Under the pieces are notes generated by a model. That model was not told the origin of the DNA and did no database searches. It saw nothing but the letters and a program-made list of their open reading frames with translations. The translations under genes were made by a program, and so were the position numbers. Positions 1-7,976 of a stretch of DNA of 37,421 bases are shown piece by piece (within the stretch, counting starts at the first letter, position 1; every line of letters starts with the position of its first letter). The DNA comes from Bacteroidales bacterium. Its GTDB lineage: Bacteria > Bacteroidota > Bacteroidia > Bacteroidales > F082. Where the stretch lies: the NCBI GenBank assembly GCA_018400955.1, contig JAGYLH010000026.1, forward strand, positions 1 to 37,421, read 5' to 3'.

Positions 1-328
1 GGATTGGGGGGCTAAAACAGTTACTCAACCGAAAAATCCGAATTACATCAACACTAAACACTTAATATACAACGTGTTAATTTGAAGCATGATTGTATAC
101 AGCTTGTGCGAAACATCAGTAATAGTTTACTCAAATCCGAATAAGTAAATGAAAATTTATAATTAGGATCAAGATTGTTCATTGCTCATTGTGCCTAAAG
201 ATTTGCAGCTACCCGCAGGTGGGGATTTCTAGCACTGAACTTCAATAAAAGTACAGAACTTAAATTTAGCACTTCACTTTCATAGAAGCACTGAACCTCC
301 ACTTGCGCTTAAGTGCTATTGTGAGCAG
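1..328. other. Gene-free left end with degenerate decamer iteration
   Basis: No convincing coding region on either strand. The right part (231-296) holds four related decamers: AGCACTGAAC at 231 and 287 exactly, AGTACAGAAC at 250 and AGCACTTCAC at 268, so starts are spaced 19, 18 and 19 bases. This is downstream of the minus-strand secreted-protein operon that ends at 329. No hairpin with a T-run that would act as terminator is evident. The function of the iteration is unknown. Confidence 0.5.
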
Positions 329-1405
329 TTATCTTTTAATCAACTTATAAGTTGTTTGATTAGTATTGTTTAGGATGGTCAAATAGTATATCCCTGATTT
401 TGTTTCTGGTATTTTTATAGTTTCAAAACATTTACCTTCTATAATATTTCGTCCTAAAAAGTCATAAATGATGAAGTACTCATCACCAAGCAGATTCTCA
501 ACAAAAATTTCATCTGAAAACGGATTCGGGTAAATTTTATACCCCTCTTCGAAAAGATTCTCTTCAATACTTGTCAAAGATGTGCAGTAACTAACATCTA
601 TTTCACTGAATAAATTTGGATCTTGGTTTGGGTCTTCGACTGTGTTAGCCATCATTGAGATTTTAACAATTGAATCACTTGTTGAAAAGCACAATTGGTG
701 AAAGTTGTCATTATCATTTATGTCTGCAATTGAAATGGGCATATGTGGAATAAGAACTCCTGAACTATCAGAATAACCGATATAATATTGGAACAAGTCA
801 GATTCTGTATCACCGATTATGTGGGGTGTAATGCCTCCATCCCAAGCTACTTGTATCGTTTGGATTCCTGAGCTACATTCGTCCAGATTACCCTCAATGC
901 TTTGGGCAAAAAACAAACTTGGCCCTGCAGCAAGAGGAACAACATTGGTGGTAGAGATTCCATTCAGGTTTAAAACTTCAGAACAAGCAGACTCCCCTGG
1001 CAAGCTGCTAATTGTAAATAAATCACCTACCACTCGTACCTCAACAGGTGGACTTGTGGCAGCATTCCCAAATTCACCTATCAATAGAACTGTTCGATTT
1101 TCTCCGTCTTCATTAGCTGGTGCTAAAACAGCACACATAGGTATGTGTATATTTCCAAGGCTATCAACAACTTCAAAATCAGATGCTGACAAGGTAGAAG
1201 CATCTATTGGATATTTGAAATTTACAGGCATTCCATCCATCCCTAATGCTCCCGGGCATAATAAATTTGCTTGAAATGGCATCGCATTATCAAGACCAAA
1301 GAAGGCTGAAACGAGAGGACTACCTTGTGCTTTCAATTGATAAGTAGTAGCTAAAGTAAAAATCGCAAATAACAAGATTTTGCTTTTCAGGAATTGATGT
1401 TTCAT
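329..1405 (-). CDS. T9SS type A sorting domain-containing secreted protein of unknown function
   Basis: A 358-residue exported protein. Residues 1-26 form a signal peptide (KSK, hydrophobic core, cut after an A-Q-like site). The C-terminal 67 residues begin with YPNPF at about 292 and end in a beta-rich tail finishing LIKR, the type A T9SS sorting domain that directs passage through the outer membrane and is then removed. The body (about 27-290) has repeated Cys residues (LCPG, PMCAVL, SACSEV, DECSS, QLCFS, SYCTS) that may form disulfides outside the cell. I do not recognise an enzyme motif. It is last in a minus-strand operon: the esterase gene upstream stops two bases before this start. ATG with no better alternative. 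Confidence 0.85.
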   Translation of the reverse strand: MKHQFLKSKILLFAIFTLATTYQLKAQGSPLVSAFFGLDNAMPFQANLLCPGALGMDGMPVNFKYPIDASTLSASDFEVVDSLGNIHIPMCAVLAPANEDGENRTVLLIGEFGNAATSPPVEVRVVGDLFTISSLPGESACSEVLNLNGISTTNVVPLAAGPSLFFAQSIEGNLDECSSGIQTIQVAWDGGITPHIIGDTESDLFQYYIGYSDSSGVLIPHMPISIADINDNDNFHQLCFSTSDSIVKISMMANTVEDPNQDPNLFSEIDVSYCTSLTSIEENLFEEGYKIYPNPFSDEIFVENLLGDEYFIIYDFLGRNIIEGKCFETIKIPETKSGIYYLTILNNTNQTTYKLIKR

Positions 1406-1407
1406 TT

Positions 1408-2556
1408 TTATTGCTTAATGAAGGTTGATTTGAACATTTCGCCATCATGGGCTGAAGAAATAACGTAAATTCCAGGAGGGATACTTCTTATATCAATCTG
1501 AATTGTTTCATCAAAAAAGCTTGTAGGGAGATTAAATTCTTGACCTAAGTAATTGTAAATCCTTAAATCTTTCCTGTGGTTTTTAATTTCAATGGTAATG
1601 TATTCGTGAGCAGGGTTGGGATAAACTGATATTTTCGAAAAACCATTTATTGATCCTATGCTCACAGGAGTTCCGATATATCCGTTAATATCAAACTTTG
1701 AGAAAAATTTCCAAATTTCTACACAGCCATTAATGTCCCTGTTTACCCCTTGAGCATTGGTATTCTCATCTGGCCATGTATGGCCACCACCATTAACCTT
1801 TAAGTGCTCAACCGTTGTTCCATCATCTCCATTTGCATAAATATAATGCTCAACTGTACTGCCATCATTGGGATTGATATCTGGTAAGGGTGTGATTGAT
1901 GGGATTGTATCACAATTGTTGTGATCAACGAACAAGTCAAGAACATATTGAACGGATTTTGAAGCTTGATTGCCGTTGTAGGGAACATTGTTATCATGCG
2001 TTCCATGTATCTCCAAAAATGCGATGGGTCTGTTAGGCGAAATCATACTGTCCGGAACATTATTTAAAATCGTACCTGCAACAGAAGCTATTGTTGCAAT
2101 TCTATCGCTAAGCTGTCCTGCCAAAAAAACACTGAAGAAACCACCATAAGACATTCCACAGGCGTAAACCCGATCAAGGTTGATGTTAAAATCTGTAGCG
2201 ATGGTATCTATCATTTCAGAAGTAAACATCACATCATCTGGTAGGGAGGGATTGCCAAAGTTCCAACCACGAACAGGGCCGATAACAGGTTCACCTAAAG
2301 GATGCGCTACAATAAATCCTGCTGTATCAGCCACGGGACGAAAATCATGGTCTTCCATTTGCACCTGAGCATTGCCTCCCAAGCCATGAAAACTAAATAC
2401 AAGAGGTACACTTGCAGTTCCATTATAGGAAGCAGGAACATAGAGAATGAATTCACGCTGCACAGCATCAACGATAATGGAATAATTGATTGATTGTTGG
2501 GCCATTGAAAACAACGGGATTGAGACGATAAATAAAATGTATAAAAGCTTTTTCAT
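1408..2556 (-). CDS. T9SS-secreted PHB-depolymerase/feruloyl-esterase-like hydrolase
   Basis: A 382-residue alpha/beta hydrolase of the LpqC/PHB depolymerase type (esterase family 1-like), exported by a signal peptide (1-19, SMAQ). Visible motifs: HGLGGNA near residue 57 (oxyanion-hole loop), nucleophile elbow G-M-S-Y-G with Ser136, an acid region HGTHDNNVPY around 184-193, and GGGHTWP with the probable catalytic His near 258. The last about 72 residues (from VYPNPAHEY, about 311) are a T9SS sorting domain. Family members cleave ester bonds in polyesters, acetyl- or feruloyl-polysaccharides; the substrate cannot be decided here. Gene neighbours (pectinacetylesterase-like lipoprotein 36 bases upstream, T9SS protein 2 bases downstream) make polysaccharide deacylation more likely than PHB breakdown. 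Confidence 0.85.
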   Translation of the reverse strand: MKKLLYILFIVSIPLFSMAQQSINYSIIVDAVQREFILYVPASYNGTASVPLVFSFHGLGGNAQVQMEDHDFRPVADTAGFIVAHPLGEPVIGPVRGWNFGNPSLPDDVMFTSEMIDTIATDFNINLDRVYACGMSYGGFFSVFLAGQLSDRIATIASVAGTILNNVPDSMISPNRPIAFLEIHGTHDNNVPYNGNQASKSVQYVLDLFVDHNNCDTIPSITPLPDINPNDGSTVEHYIYANGDDGTTVEHLKVNGGGHTWPDENTNAQGVNRDINGCVEIWKFFSKFDINGYIGTPVSIGSINGFSKISVYPNPAHEYITIEIKNHRKDLRIYNYLGQEFNLPTSFFDETIQIDIRSIPPGIYVISSAHDGEMFKSTFIKQ

Positions 2557-2592
2557 GTTCTAAATTTATTTTGATAATGATTTTTTTATACT

Positions 2593-3690
2593 CTAATCTG
2601 CTTTTGACTCCCAAGTACCATTGTCTAACAACATACTGCTTATCCATTGCTTAACGGTTGTTTGTGCAACCTGATAGTTGTAATTGCTGATAATAAAGGT
2701 ATGTTCATTACCATTGGCGATTAGACTATTAAAACGTTCTGGATTGGCATTATTAAGCTCGTTTGACGCTTCAAGAAGTTGTGTTTCAAAGGCTGGACCT
2801 CCCCCATTAGTAATAAGAGCGAATGTTTCATCTTGTTTGGAACTTATATATGCCATTTCAATATTTGTATCTTGTGCAAGCTGATATTGATGATAACCAG
2901 TCAAATTACCGTCTTCTCCAATGCAAGAATTACAGCTTGTAGGATAAAAAGCCCATCCGTTCCAATAATCAAGATTCATTTTCCATCCTCCGGGATTAAT
3001 GATCCCAACACCAGAATCATTTATGACATAAATTTTAATTCCTGGATAGAGTTTTCTTACTAAGGGCAAGGCATGATGAACTGCAAAACCGCCCGCGCTG
3101 TTTCCTGCTAATACAATTTTCCCTGGTGAAGGATATTTTTTCACAATTACATCCAGAGAAGCAGATAAGTTTTGAATACCTCTAAAATATCTATCAATTA
3201 CTCCATCCCCATCACTATCAACTTCCTGATCACCAATCATTGCGCTGCCATCACAATAGGGAATATAGCCCGTGTTGTAGTTATGCACTGGGTTTTCAAT
3301 ATCATTGGGATTTAAAATTCCAAAAGGAATAAATGGAATGCCTGTTTCAACAGCTTCGCAAGAATTGGGGCTGCAAAATCCACCTCCTTGCAAAAAGATC
3401 AGCAGGTTATTGGTACTACCATCTCTGGTAAACATTGAGAAATCATTACCAGTAAAGCATATAGGTCCATTCGGAATATCAAAAAAGTATTCTGTAACTA
3501 CTCCAGTGGAAGTAGATGATGTAGGCGTAAAGCTACCAAGATATCTATCTACTCCCTGATCATACAACTCTTGAAAAGGAGTTTGCATATTGTTATTGTC
3601 TGTAACAGGAGGATTATCATCTTTTGAACAACTCAAGGCAAGAAGCGTAAAGACGGCAAGAACGATAATTTGATTATTTAATGTCTTCAT
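2593..3690 (-). CDS. Pectinacetylesterase-family surface lipoprotein
   Basis: 365 residues from the ATG at 3690. An in-frame start at 3741 would put 17 polar residues before the signal peptide and is unlikely. The signal is a lipoprotein one: LLALSC, then SKDD, matching the K-(D/E)2 export signal that sends Bacteroidota lipoproteins to the cell surface. The body resembles plant/bacterial pectinacetylesterases: LIFLQGGGFC with the paired Cys-rich segment, the nucleophile motif G-N-S-A-G-G-F, and GNEHTFI near the C terminus as candidate His. The family removes acetyl groups from pectin. First gene of the three-gene operon; a TATCTTTG -7 box lies 25 bases upstream of the start. Confidence 0.8.
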   Translation of the reverse strand: MKTLNNQIIVLAVFTLLALSCSKDDNPPVTDNNNMQTPFQELYDQGVDRYLGSFTPTSSTSTGVVTEYFFDIPNGPICFTGNDFSMFTRDGSTNNLLIFLQGGGFCSPNSCEAVETGIPFIPFGILNPNDIENPVHNYNTGYIPYCDGSAMIGDQEVDSDGDGVIDRYFRGIQNLSASLDVIVKKYPSPGKIVLAGNSAGGFAVHHALPLVRKLYPGIKIYVINDSGVGIINPGGWKMNLDYWNGWAFYPTSCNSCIGEDGNLTGYHQYQLAQDTNIEMAYISSKQDETFALITNGGGPAFETQLLEASNELNNANPERFNSLIANGNEHTFIISNYNYQVAQTTVKQWISSMLLDNGTWESKAD

Positions 3691-3714
3691 AATGTAAAAT
3701 TTAGATTTATTATG

Positions 3715-3722
3715 CAAAGATA
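3715..3722 (-). promoter_or_regulatory. -7 promoter element for the esterase operon
   Basis: TATCTTTG on the minus strand, matching the Bacteroidota sigma-ABfr -7 consensus TAnnTTTG, 25 bases before the ATG at 3690 (predicted leader of roughly 18 nt). No exact TTTG -33 box is found at 19-21 bases. Confidence 0.4.
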
Positions 3723-3920
3723 GGCGAGGTGTGATTTTCATACTTAAAAGTCAAAGTGAAGCGACAAAAAACAAGGGTGAAATGCTCTTATTCTGAGTTG
3801 AATCAATCAAATAACCTCTGCCCGGGGACAGAATTTTAATGCCAATGTTATGACAGGTTATGGAGGTATTTAAGCGCTTTGCGATTATGAACTATGTATG
3901 ATGACCTCTCTCCACTCTTT

Positions 3921-5399
3921 TTATTGAACAAGAAACTTGGCAACACCTGCTTTTCTGTTGTCATACAATTGGACGAAGTAACTGCCTTGAGGCAAGGTTG
4001 CAATGTCAACCACCAGGGTTTGCTTTCCAGTTCCGACAAATGCTTGTTGCTGAAGCACTAAGCGCCCATTCAGGTCATACACCCGAACATTGATCCTGCT
4101 ACTCTCCGTTGAATGGAAACGCACATGCAAATGGTCTGACATTGTGGGGTTTGGGAATGCAGTAATATTCACGCTGGCATTTGTCAATAAATCATCTGCT
4201 GAAGAAATTGCCCCGTCGTTGGTGTATAATTTCGAGATAAGATTCAAAGAAAGGTTTTGCCCTGTGATGAGCAGATCCTGATAGTTGTCGCCATCCACAT
4301 CAACAAAGGCAATTGAACCATTATTAACTGGATCAAAAGGGGTGTCGGCCATTTCCGCAAAATTTCCAGACCCATCATTGATATATAGCGTTGAATACAT
4401 ATTGAATAACGAAGTACCCGTAATGAGCAAATCTAGGTCGTTGTCGTTATCCACATCGGCAAAGGCAATCGAGCTAAATGCAACTCCTACAAAGGGGGTG
4501 CCCATGACTTCGGTAAAATTGCCCGACCCGTCATTGGTGTAAAGTTTCGTGATAGGATCATCAAGGGTTGTCCCCGTCATGAGTACATCTTGATCGTTGT
4601 CGCCATCAATATCTGCAAAAGCAACTGAACTTGCAGCAATACCGACAAAAGGTGTACCTGTCATTTCAGTAAAATTACCAGTCCCATCATTAGTGTAGAG
4701 TTTCGATATGTAACTCGAATCACTCCAGCCTGTGATGAGCACATCCTGGTCGTTGTCTCCATCCACATCGGCAAAGGCAATCGAACCTTCTTGAACGCCA
4801 TGAAAAGGAATATTAATTACCTCGGTAAAATTTCCCGATCCATCGTTCGTGTATAGCTTTGCAATCGGCACATACAAGCTGTTCTCACCTGTAATGAGTA
4901 AATCCAGATCGTTATCGCCATCCACATCGGCAAAGGCTATTGAGCTTTGATTGACTTGGTCGAAAGGAGTTCCCATAGCTTCGGTAAAGTTGCCCGACCC
5001 GTCGTTGATGTATAGTTTCGATATGTAACCCGAATCACTCCAGCCCGTGATGAGCACATCCTGGTCGTTGTCGCCATCCACATCGGCAAAGGCAATCGAA
5101 CCTTCTTGAACGCCGTCAAAAGGCGTGTTCATCACTTCGGTAAAATTACCTGCCCCATCATTGGTGTAAAGTTTCGCTATACGATTGCCAGGCGCGCCGG
5201 AATCCAGGTTTAAGCCCGTGATGAGCACATCCTGATCGTTGTCGCCATCTATATCGGCAAATGCCATTGAGCTGTAAATAACGCCTGCAAAGGGCGTACC
5301 TATCACTTCGGTAAAATTCTGAGCAGAGCTATTTTCTGCAAAGACAAGAAAAATAACTCCAATAAGAAGTGTTTTTAATTTAAATGCACTTGTTTTCAT
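3921..5399 (-). CDS. VCBS/FG-GAP repeat propeller protein with T9SS sorting domain
   Basis: 492 residues. A signal peptide (1-26, ENSSAQ) is followed by seven repeats of about 52 residues, each opening NFTEV-x-TPF and carrying AFADVDGDND-x-D-LLITG. The D-x-D-G-D-x-D loops are the calcium-binding signature of VCBS/FG-GAP repeats, and seven copies fit a seven-bladed beta-propeller. The last about 79 residues (AFPNP onward) are a T9SS sorting domain ending KFLVQ. Such proteins are secreted or surface-bound and usually mediate adhesion or carbohydrate/protein binding; no enzyme motif is seen. Repeats 2 and 4 are almost identical even in DNA, showing recent internal duplication or conversion. Its ATG overlaps the stop of the mini-ORF upstream (ATGA). 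Confidence 0.9.
   Translation of the reverse strand: MKTSAFKLKTLLIGVIFLVFAENSSAQNFTEVIGTPFAGVIYSSMAFADIDGDNDQDVLITGLNLDSGAPGNRIAKLYTNDGAGNFTEVMNTPFDGVQEGSIAFADVDGDNDQDVLITGWSDSGYISKLYINDGSGNFTEAMGTPFDQVNQSSIAFADVDGDNDLDLLITGENSLYVPIAKLYTNDGSGNFTEVINIPFHGVQEGSIAFADVDGDNDQDVLITGWSDSSYISKLYTNDGTGNFTEMTGTPFVGIAASSVAFADIDGDNDQDVLMTGTTLDDPITKLYTNDGSGNFTEVMGTPFVGVAFSSIAFADVDNDNDLDLLITGTSLFNMYSTLYINDGSGNFAEMADTPFDPVNNGSIAFVDVDGDNYQDLLITGQNLSLNLISKLYTNDGAISSADDLLTNASVNITAFPNPTMSDHLHVRFHSTESSRINVRVYDLNGRLVLQQQAFVGTGKQTLVVDIATLPQGSYFVQLYDNRKAGVAKFLVQ
4701..5115. repeat. Near-identical internal duplication in the propeller gene
   Basis: The stretch at about 4701-4800 and that at about 5016-5115 (offset 315 bases, two blades) differ at only a few bases; both encode VQEGSIAFADVDGDNDQD followed by VLITGWSDS. 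Other blades are far more diverged in DNA, so this pair is a recent duplication or gene-conversion tract. Confidence 0.8.
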
Positions 5400-5509
5400 T
5401 GTATTATCATTTTGGTTAACGAATCTACGATTTTGTCGGATGGTTCCTGAGCTTGAATATTATTCAGAGAACCAAGTGTCAACAATAATAGTACTAAGTG
5501 TTTCATCAT
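5396..5509 (-). CDS. 37-residue secreted mini-ORF upstream of the propeller gene
   Basis: Reads MMKHLVLLLLTLGSLNNIQA followed by QEPSDKIVDSLTKMIIQ and a stop. It begins with a textbook signal peptide (cut after QA) and continues for only about 17 residues. Its TGA overlaps the ATG of the propeller gene (ATGA), so the two can be translationally coupled. It could be a truncated remnant of a longer secreted enzyme whose 3' part was lost, or a genuine leader peptide. An 8-bp inverted repeat (5508-5515 with 5531-5538) surrounds its start codon. Too short for family assignment. Confidence 0.45.
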   Translation of the reverse strand: MMKHLVLLLLTLGSLNNIQAQEPSDKIVDSLTKMIIQ

Positions 5510-5538
5510 CTTTGTATTTTAATTTACACCACAAAGAT
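5508..5538 (-). promoter_or_regulatory. Inverted repeat around the mini-ORF start
   Basis: ATCTTTGT (5508-5515) and ACAAAGAT (5531-5538) are perfect 8-bp arms with a 15-base spacer. In a minus-strand transcript the second arm runs into the ATG at 5509, so the hairpin could mask translation start; as DNA it could be an operator. The distal arm also gives CATCTTTG, near the -7 consensus. Confidence 0.35.
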
Positions 5539-5575
5539 GAATACAGAAAATGTGGTTAATAATGAAAAACCTGGG

Positions 5576-5626
5576 GAATTGAACAAATTGAAGGGTGAAT
5601 TGAACAGGTTCAGGATTGTTCAATCC
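5576..5626 (-). promoter_or_regulatory. Putative LytTR-type operator (two direct repeats 21 bp apart, one inverted)
   Basis: GAATTGAACA occurs at 5576-5585 and again at 5597-5606: exact 10-bp direct repeats with start-to-start distance 21, two helical turns. A third copy in inverse orientation, TGTTCAATCC (9 of 10 matching), is at 5617-5626, inside the last codons of the regulator gene. LytTR-domain regulators are known to bind pairs of roughly 9-bp direct repeats with about 21-bp phasing. The site lies between the LytTR gene and the secreted mini-ORF/propeller genes. Alternative: copies two and three form a hairpin at the end of the regulator mRNA. Confidence 0.5.
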
Positions 5627-6374
5627 AATTCATAAACTCGGTTACTTTTAATCGGCTCACAATTAGTTGTTCTTTAATTCTTACATCCGTTTTTATGATA
5701 ACTTTTCGATTAAAGTAAGGTTGAACCTCTTTAATGGCATTTTTATTAAGTAAAACTTGCCGGTTAATTCTAAAAAACAAGGAAGGGTCAATAGAGGACT
5801 CAATTTCAGCCATCGTTTTAAAAACAGGATATCGCTGATTATCCATTGTTTGAATATAAAGGATTTCGTTTTCAACTACGAAAAAGGCAATCTTGTTAAC
5901 AGCAATAGGTATAAAACTTTCTTTATATTGCACAAGGATTGATGTTTTATAGCTTTCCTTTTGGCTAAATGTTTGTTTTAAAAGATTAACAATTTCATTA
6001 TCTGGCTTTAACGATTCTTTTAATGTCTCGTATTTTATAAATGCTGCTTCAATATCTTCTTCTTTTACCGGTTTTAAAATGTATTCTATGCCATTGGTTT
6101 TGAAAGCCTGTAACGTATACTGATCGTATGCAGTGCAAAAAATGACAGGGCACTTTATCTTGATTTTTGTGAATATTTCAAAACTAAGGCCATCGGCCAA
6201 TTGAATATCGGCAAAAATTAAATCGGGTTTATTGTTTTGATTAGAAAGATATTTTACTGCTTGCTCAATGCTTTCAAGAATTCCAGGAATAATTGAATCC
6301 GGTTTCAACTGAACAATAATTTCACTCAGTATTTGTGCATTATGAGGCTCATCTTCAATAATTAAAATCTTCAT
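5610..6374 (-). CDS. LytTR-family response regulator
   Basis: 254 residues. Receiver domain 1-120: acidic pocket IIEDEP (Glu7, Asp8), phosphoacceptor Asp56 in LIFADIQL, and the switch Lys in LKPVKEED near 102. A linker leads to a LytTR DNA-binding domain (about 150-254) with FFRINRQVLLNKNAIKEV, typical of the family. It is phosphorylated by the histidine kinase whose gene ends over its start (ATGA overlap), so the pair is co-transcribed and translationally coupled. Bacteroidota LytSR-type pairs usually control envelope or secreted functions. The direct repeats immediately downstream suggest it acts on the secreted mini-ORF/propeller genes. Confidence 0.92.
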   Translation of the reverse strand: MKILIIEDEPHNAQILSEIIVQLKPDSIIPGILESIEQAVKYLSNQNNKPDLIFADIQLADGLSFEIFTKIKIKCPVIFCTAYDQYTLQAFKTNGIEYILKPVKEEDIEAAFIKYETLKESLKPDNEIVNLLKQTFSQKESYKTSILVQYKESFIPIAVNKIAFFVVENEILYIQTMDNQRYPVFKTMAEIESSIDPSLFFRINRQVLLNKNAIKEVQPYFNRKVIIKTDVRIKEQLIVSRLKVTEFMNWIEQS

Positions 6375-7393
6375 GCGTCAAGCAGTTTAATTTTTACACG
6401 ATAGACAGATTCATCAGAAAATATCTGAACACCATCAGAAACACCCAATAAATCGTACCTTTTAATCAGGTTTTGCAAACCAATCCCGGATTCTTTCCCT
6501 GCCTTTATTCTTTGCTGCAAATTATTTTCAACAGAGATACTTTTAACTCCTGAATCATAGATTTTTATATGCAGGGGTTTTTCTTTCGACACAATATTAT
6601 GCTTTACACAATTCTCCAAAAGCAACTGCAAGGTAAAAGTTGGGATTTTGAAATTTAATAAATCTTGAGGAATTTCAATCTCTATGCGTATCATATTCTC
6701 AAATCTGGCATATAGCAGAAACGAATAATCTTCAATAAATTCGAGTTCTTCTTTCAAGGTAATGGTATGTATTTCTTTGTTAGCCAATAACAATCGATAG
6801 ATATCGGATAATTTTATCACAAAATTCTCTGCATTTTTATCAGACGAACGTATCATTGAACGCAGTGAGGAAAGAGAATTAAATAAAAAATGGGGACTGA
6901 TTTGCTGTCTGAGAATCTCAAATTGTGCACGAATATTTTCAGTTTTAAGCATTTGATTTTGCAACAGAACAGACTGATTTCTTGCGTTCAGGTTCAACGT
7001 GTATTGAACAAGATATATTATTGCGATACTTACACTCCCCCTGACTATCAGATAAATGTAATTGTATTCTCTTTCGAGATTGAAAGTTTTGGAAATAAAT
7101 ATACCTGCGAAAGTAAAAAGAATTAACAAAAAGCCATTTGAAAGAAAAACAATCAGGATTTTACTTGTCAGATTCCATTTCTTATCATTGAAAAATAGCT
7201 GATTTGTTATTATTGAATTCAGGTACCACGCAACTAAAAGGAAACTAAATGGTAAGAACCAAGTCGGCAAAATCAAAAAAATATCAATGTCTGCTTGAGG
7301 AGTAGTATTGGTAATAATACCAAATAGCGAGAATATGGCTGAGAATAGTACAGCTAACTTCCAGTTTTTAATATTTATTAGTCTACGTTTCAT
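6371..7393 (-). CDS. LytS/YehU-type sensor histidine kinase
   Basis: 340 residues from the ATG at 7393; an upstream TTG three codons earlier is a weaker choice. About four membrane segments (residues 11-30, 41-60, 78-102, 112-132) with no large extracellular domain, then a short coiled linker and the His_kinase domain. The phosphoacceptor is His168 in QQISPHFLFNSL, the N box is LLLENCVKHN and the glycine-rich ATP lid is ESGIGLQNLIKRY. This is the PF06580 family that pairs with LytTR regulators. The signal sensed is unknown; the sensor is membrane-embedded, so it probably detects envelope state or a membrane-soluble cue. Confidence 0.92.
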   Translation of the reverse strand: MKRRLINIKNWKLAVLFSAIFSLFGIITNTTPQADIDIFLILPTWFLPFSFLLVAWYLNSIITNQLFFNDKKWNLTSKILIVFLSNGFLLILFTFAGIFISKTFNLEREYNYIYLIVRGSVSIAIIYLVQYTLNLNARNQSVLLQNQMLKTENIRAQFEILRQQISPHFLFNSLSSLRSMIRSSDKNAENFVIKLSDIYRLLLANKEIHTITLKEELEFIEDYSFLLYARFENMIRIEIEIPQDLLNFKIPTFTLQLLLENCVKHNIVSKEKPLHIKIYDSGVKSISVENNLQQRIKAGKESGIGLQNLIKRYDLLGVSDGVQIFSDESVYRVKIKLLDA

Positions 7394-7480
7394 GCGTTTC
7401 AAAAATACAATTAAAGCTTCATTTTAGCAATGTGTGTGATGGCAAGTGCACTCTTTGGCAAAGCGGTTGTAGCGTAGGCT

Positions 7481-7545
7481 TCCCGAAGAGTCGGGACAAG
7501 CTGTGGGGCTTCGGCAATCCCGAAGCTAGTTCGGGACAAGTTGTG
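7481..7545. repeat. REP-like tandem hairpins
   Basis: Two related units: TCCCGAAGAGTCGGGACAAG then CTGTG (7481-7505), and TCCCGAAGCTAGTTCGGGA then CAAGTTGTG (7518-7545). The second has a perfect 7-bp stem (TCCCGAA/TTCGGGA) with a five-base loop; the first a shorter stem. The pattern resembles intergenic dispersed palindromes common in this phylum. Confidence 0.6.
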
Positions 7546-7689
7546 TGCAATGTGGGTGGGGTTTCTTTCTTTGCGCAGGGAAGAAAAAAACTAAATAAAT
7601 TTCCACCAAATTTGAACTGTCCTGTCAAAAAGCTAAATCCTTTCTATTTTCAATTTATCACTATCGTATCTGTCTGTTCGTCTGTCTTT

Positions 7690-7760
7690 TTACACTTGTT
7701 GCCAACGAGCGTGTATACAAAATATCGCGACTATTTCCACTTTGTAACCATCGCTCATCT
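7690..7760. repeat. Dispersed element related to the one at 28700
   Basis: Shares with 28703-28752 the layout AACGAG-x-G-xx-TA, then AATAT-x-GCG, then T-x-TCCACTTTG, in the same order and spacing. The other copy directly abuts a bracketed gene, so these may be cassette-flanking sequences. Only two copies are visible here. Confidence 0.45.
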
Positions 7761-7841
7761 TCATAGTATAGTATCTTTTTACGGGTTAAAGATATAAAAC
7801 ATTTTTCTCATGCAAAGTGATTAACTGTACCTGAAAAATTC

Positions 7842-7976
7842 ATCTCGCGAAGACGCAAAGGCGCAAAGCGTTGAACAGAAATAAAATAGATATTAAACAA
7901 GCTTAAAATCAATATAAAAAATATTCCCATGATTTTCAGGTGAAAATGCTTATTCTTTGCGGCTTGGCGAGAGATT
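7842..7976. mobile_element. MITE-like inverted-repeat element
   Basis: The left end has ATCTCGCGAAGACGCAAAG (7843-7861, followed by GCGCAAAG) and the right end CTTTGCGGCTTGGCGAGAGAT (7955-7975). The right end reverse-complemented matches the left with few mismatches, giving 19-21-bp terminal inverted repeats around an AT-rich core of about 90 bases with no coding capacity. No target duplication could be confirmed. Confidence 0.5.

Noticed and set aside
4240..5310. Periodic repeats of about 156 bases that could look like a repeat array
   Set aside because: They are the coding repeats of the propeller protein, in frame with calcium-binding loops; no spacers like those of CRISPR.
7419..7797. 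Open frames on both strands over the REP-like hairpins
   Set aside because: They pass through dispersed repeats, show no domain, and change with the repeat sequence.
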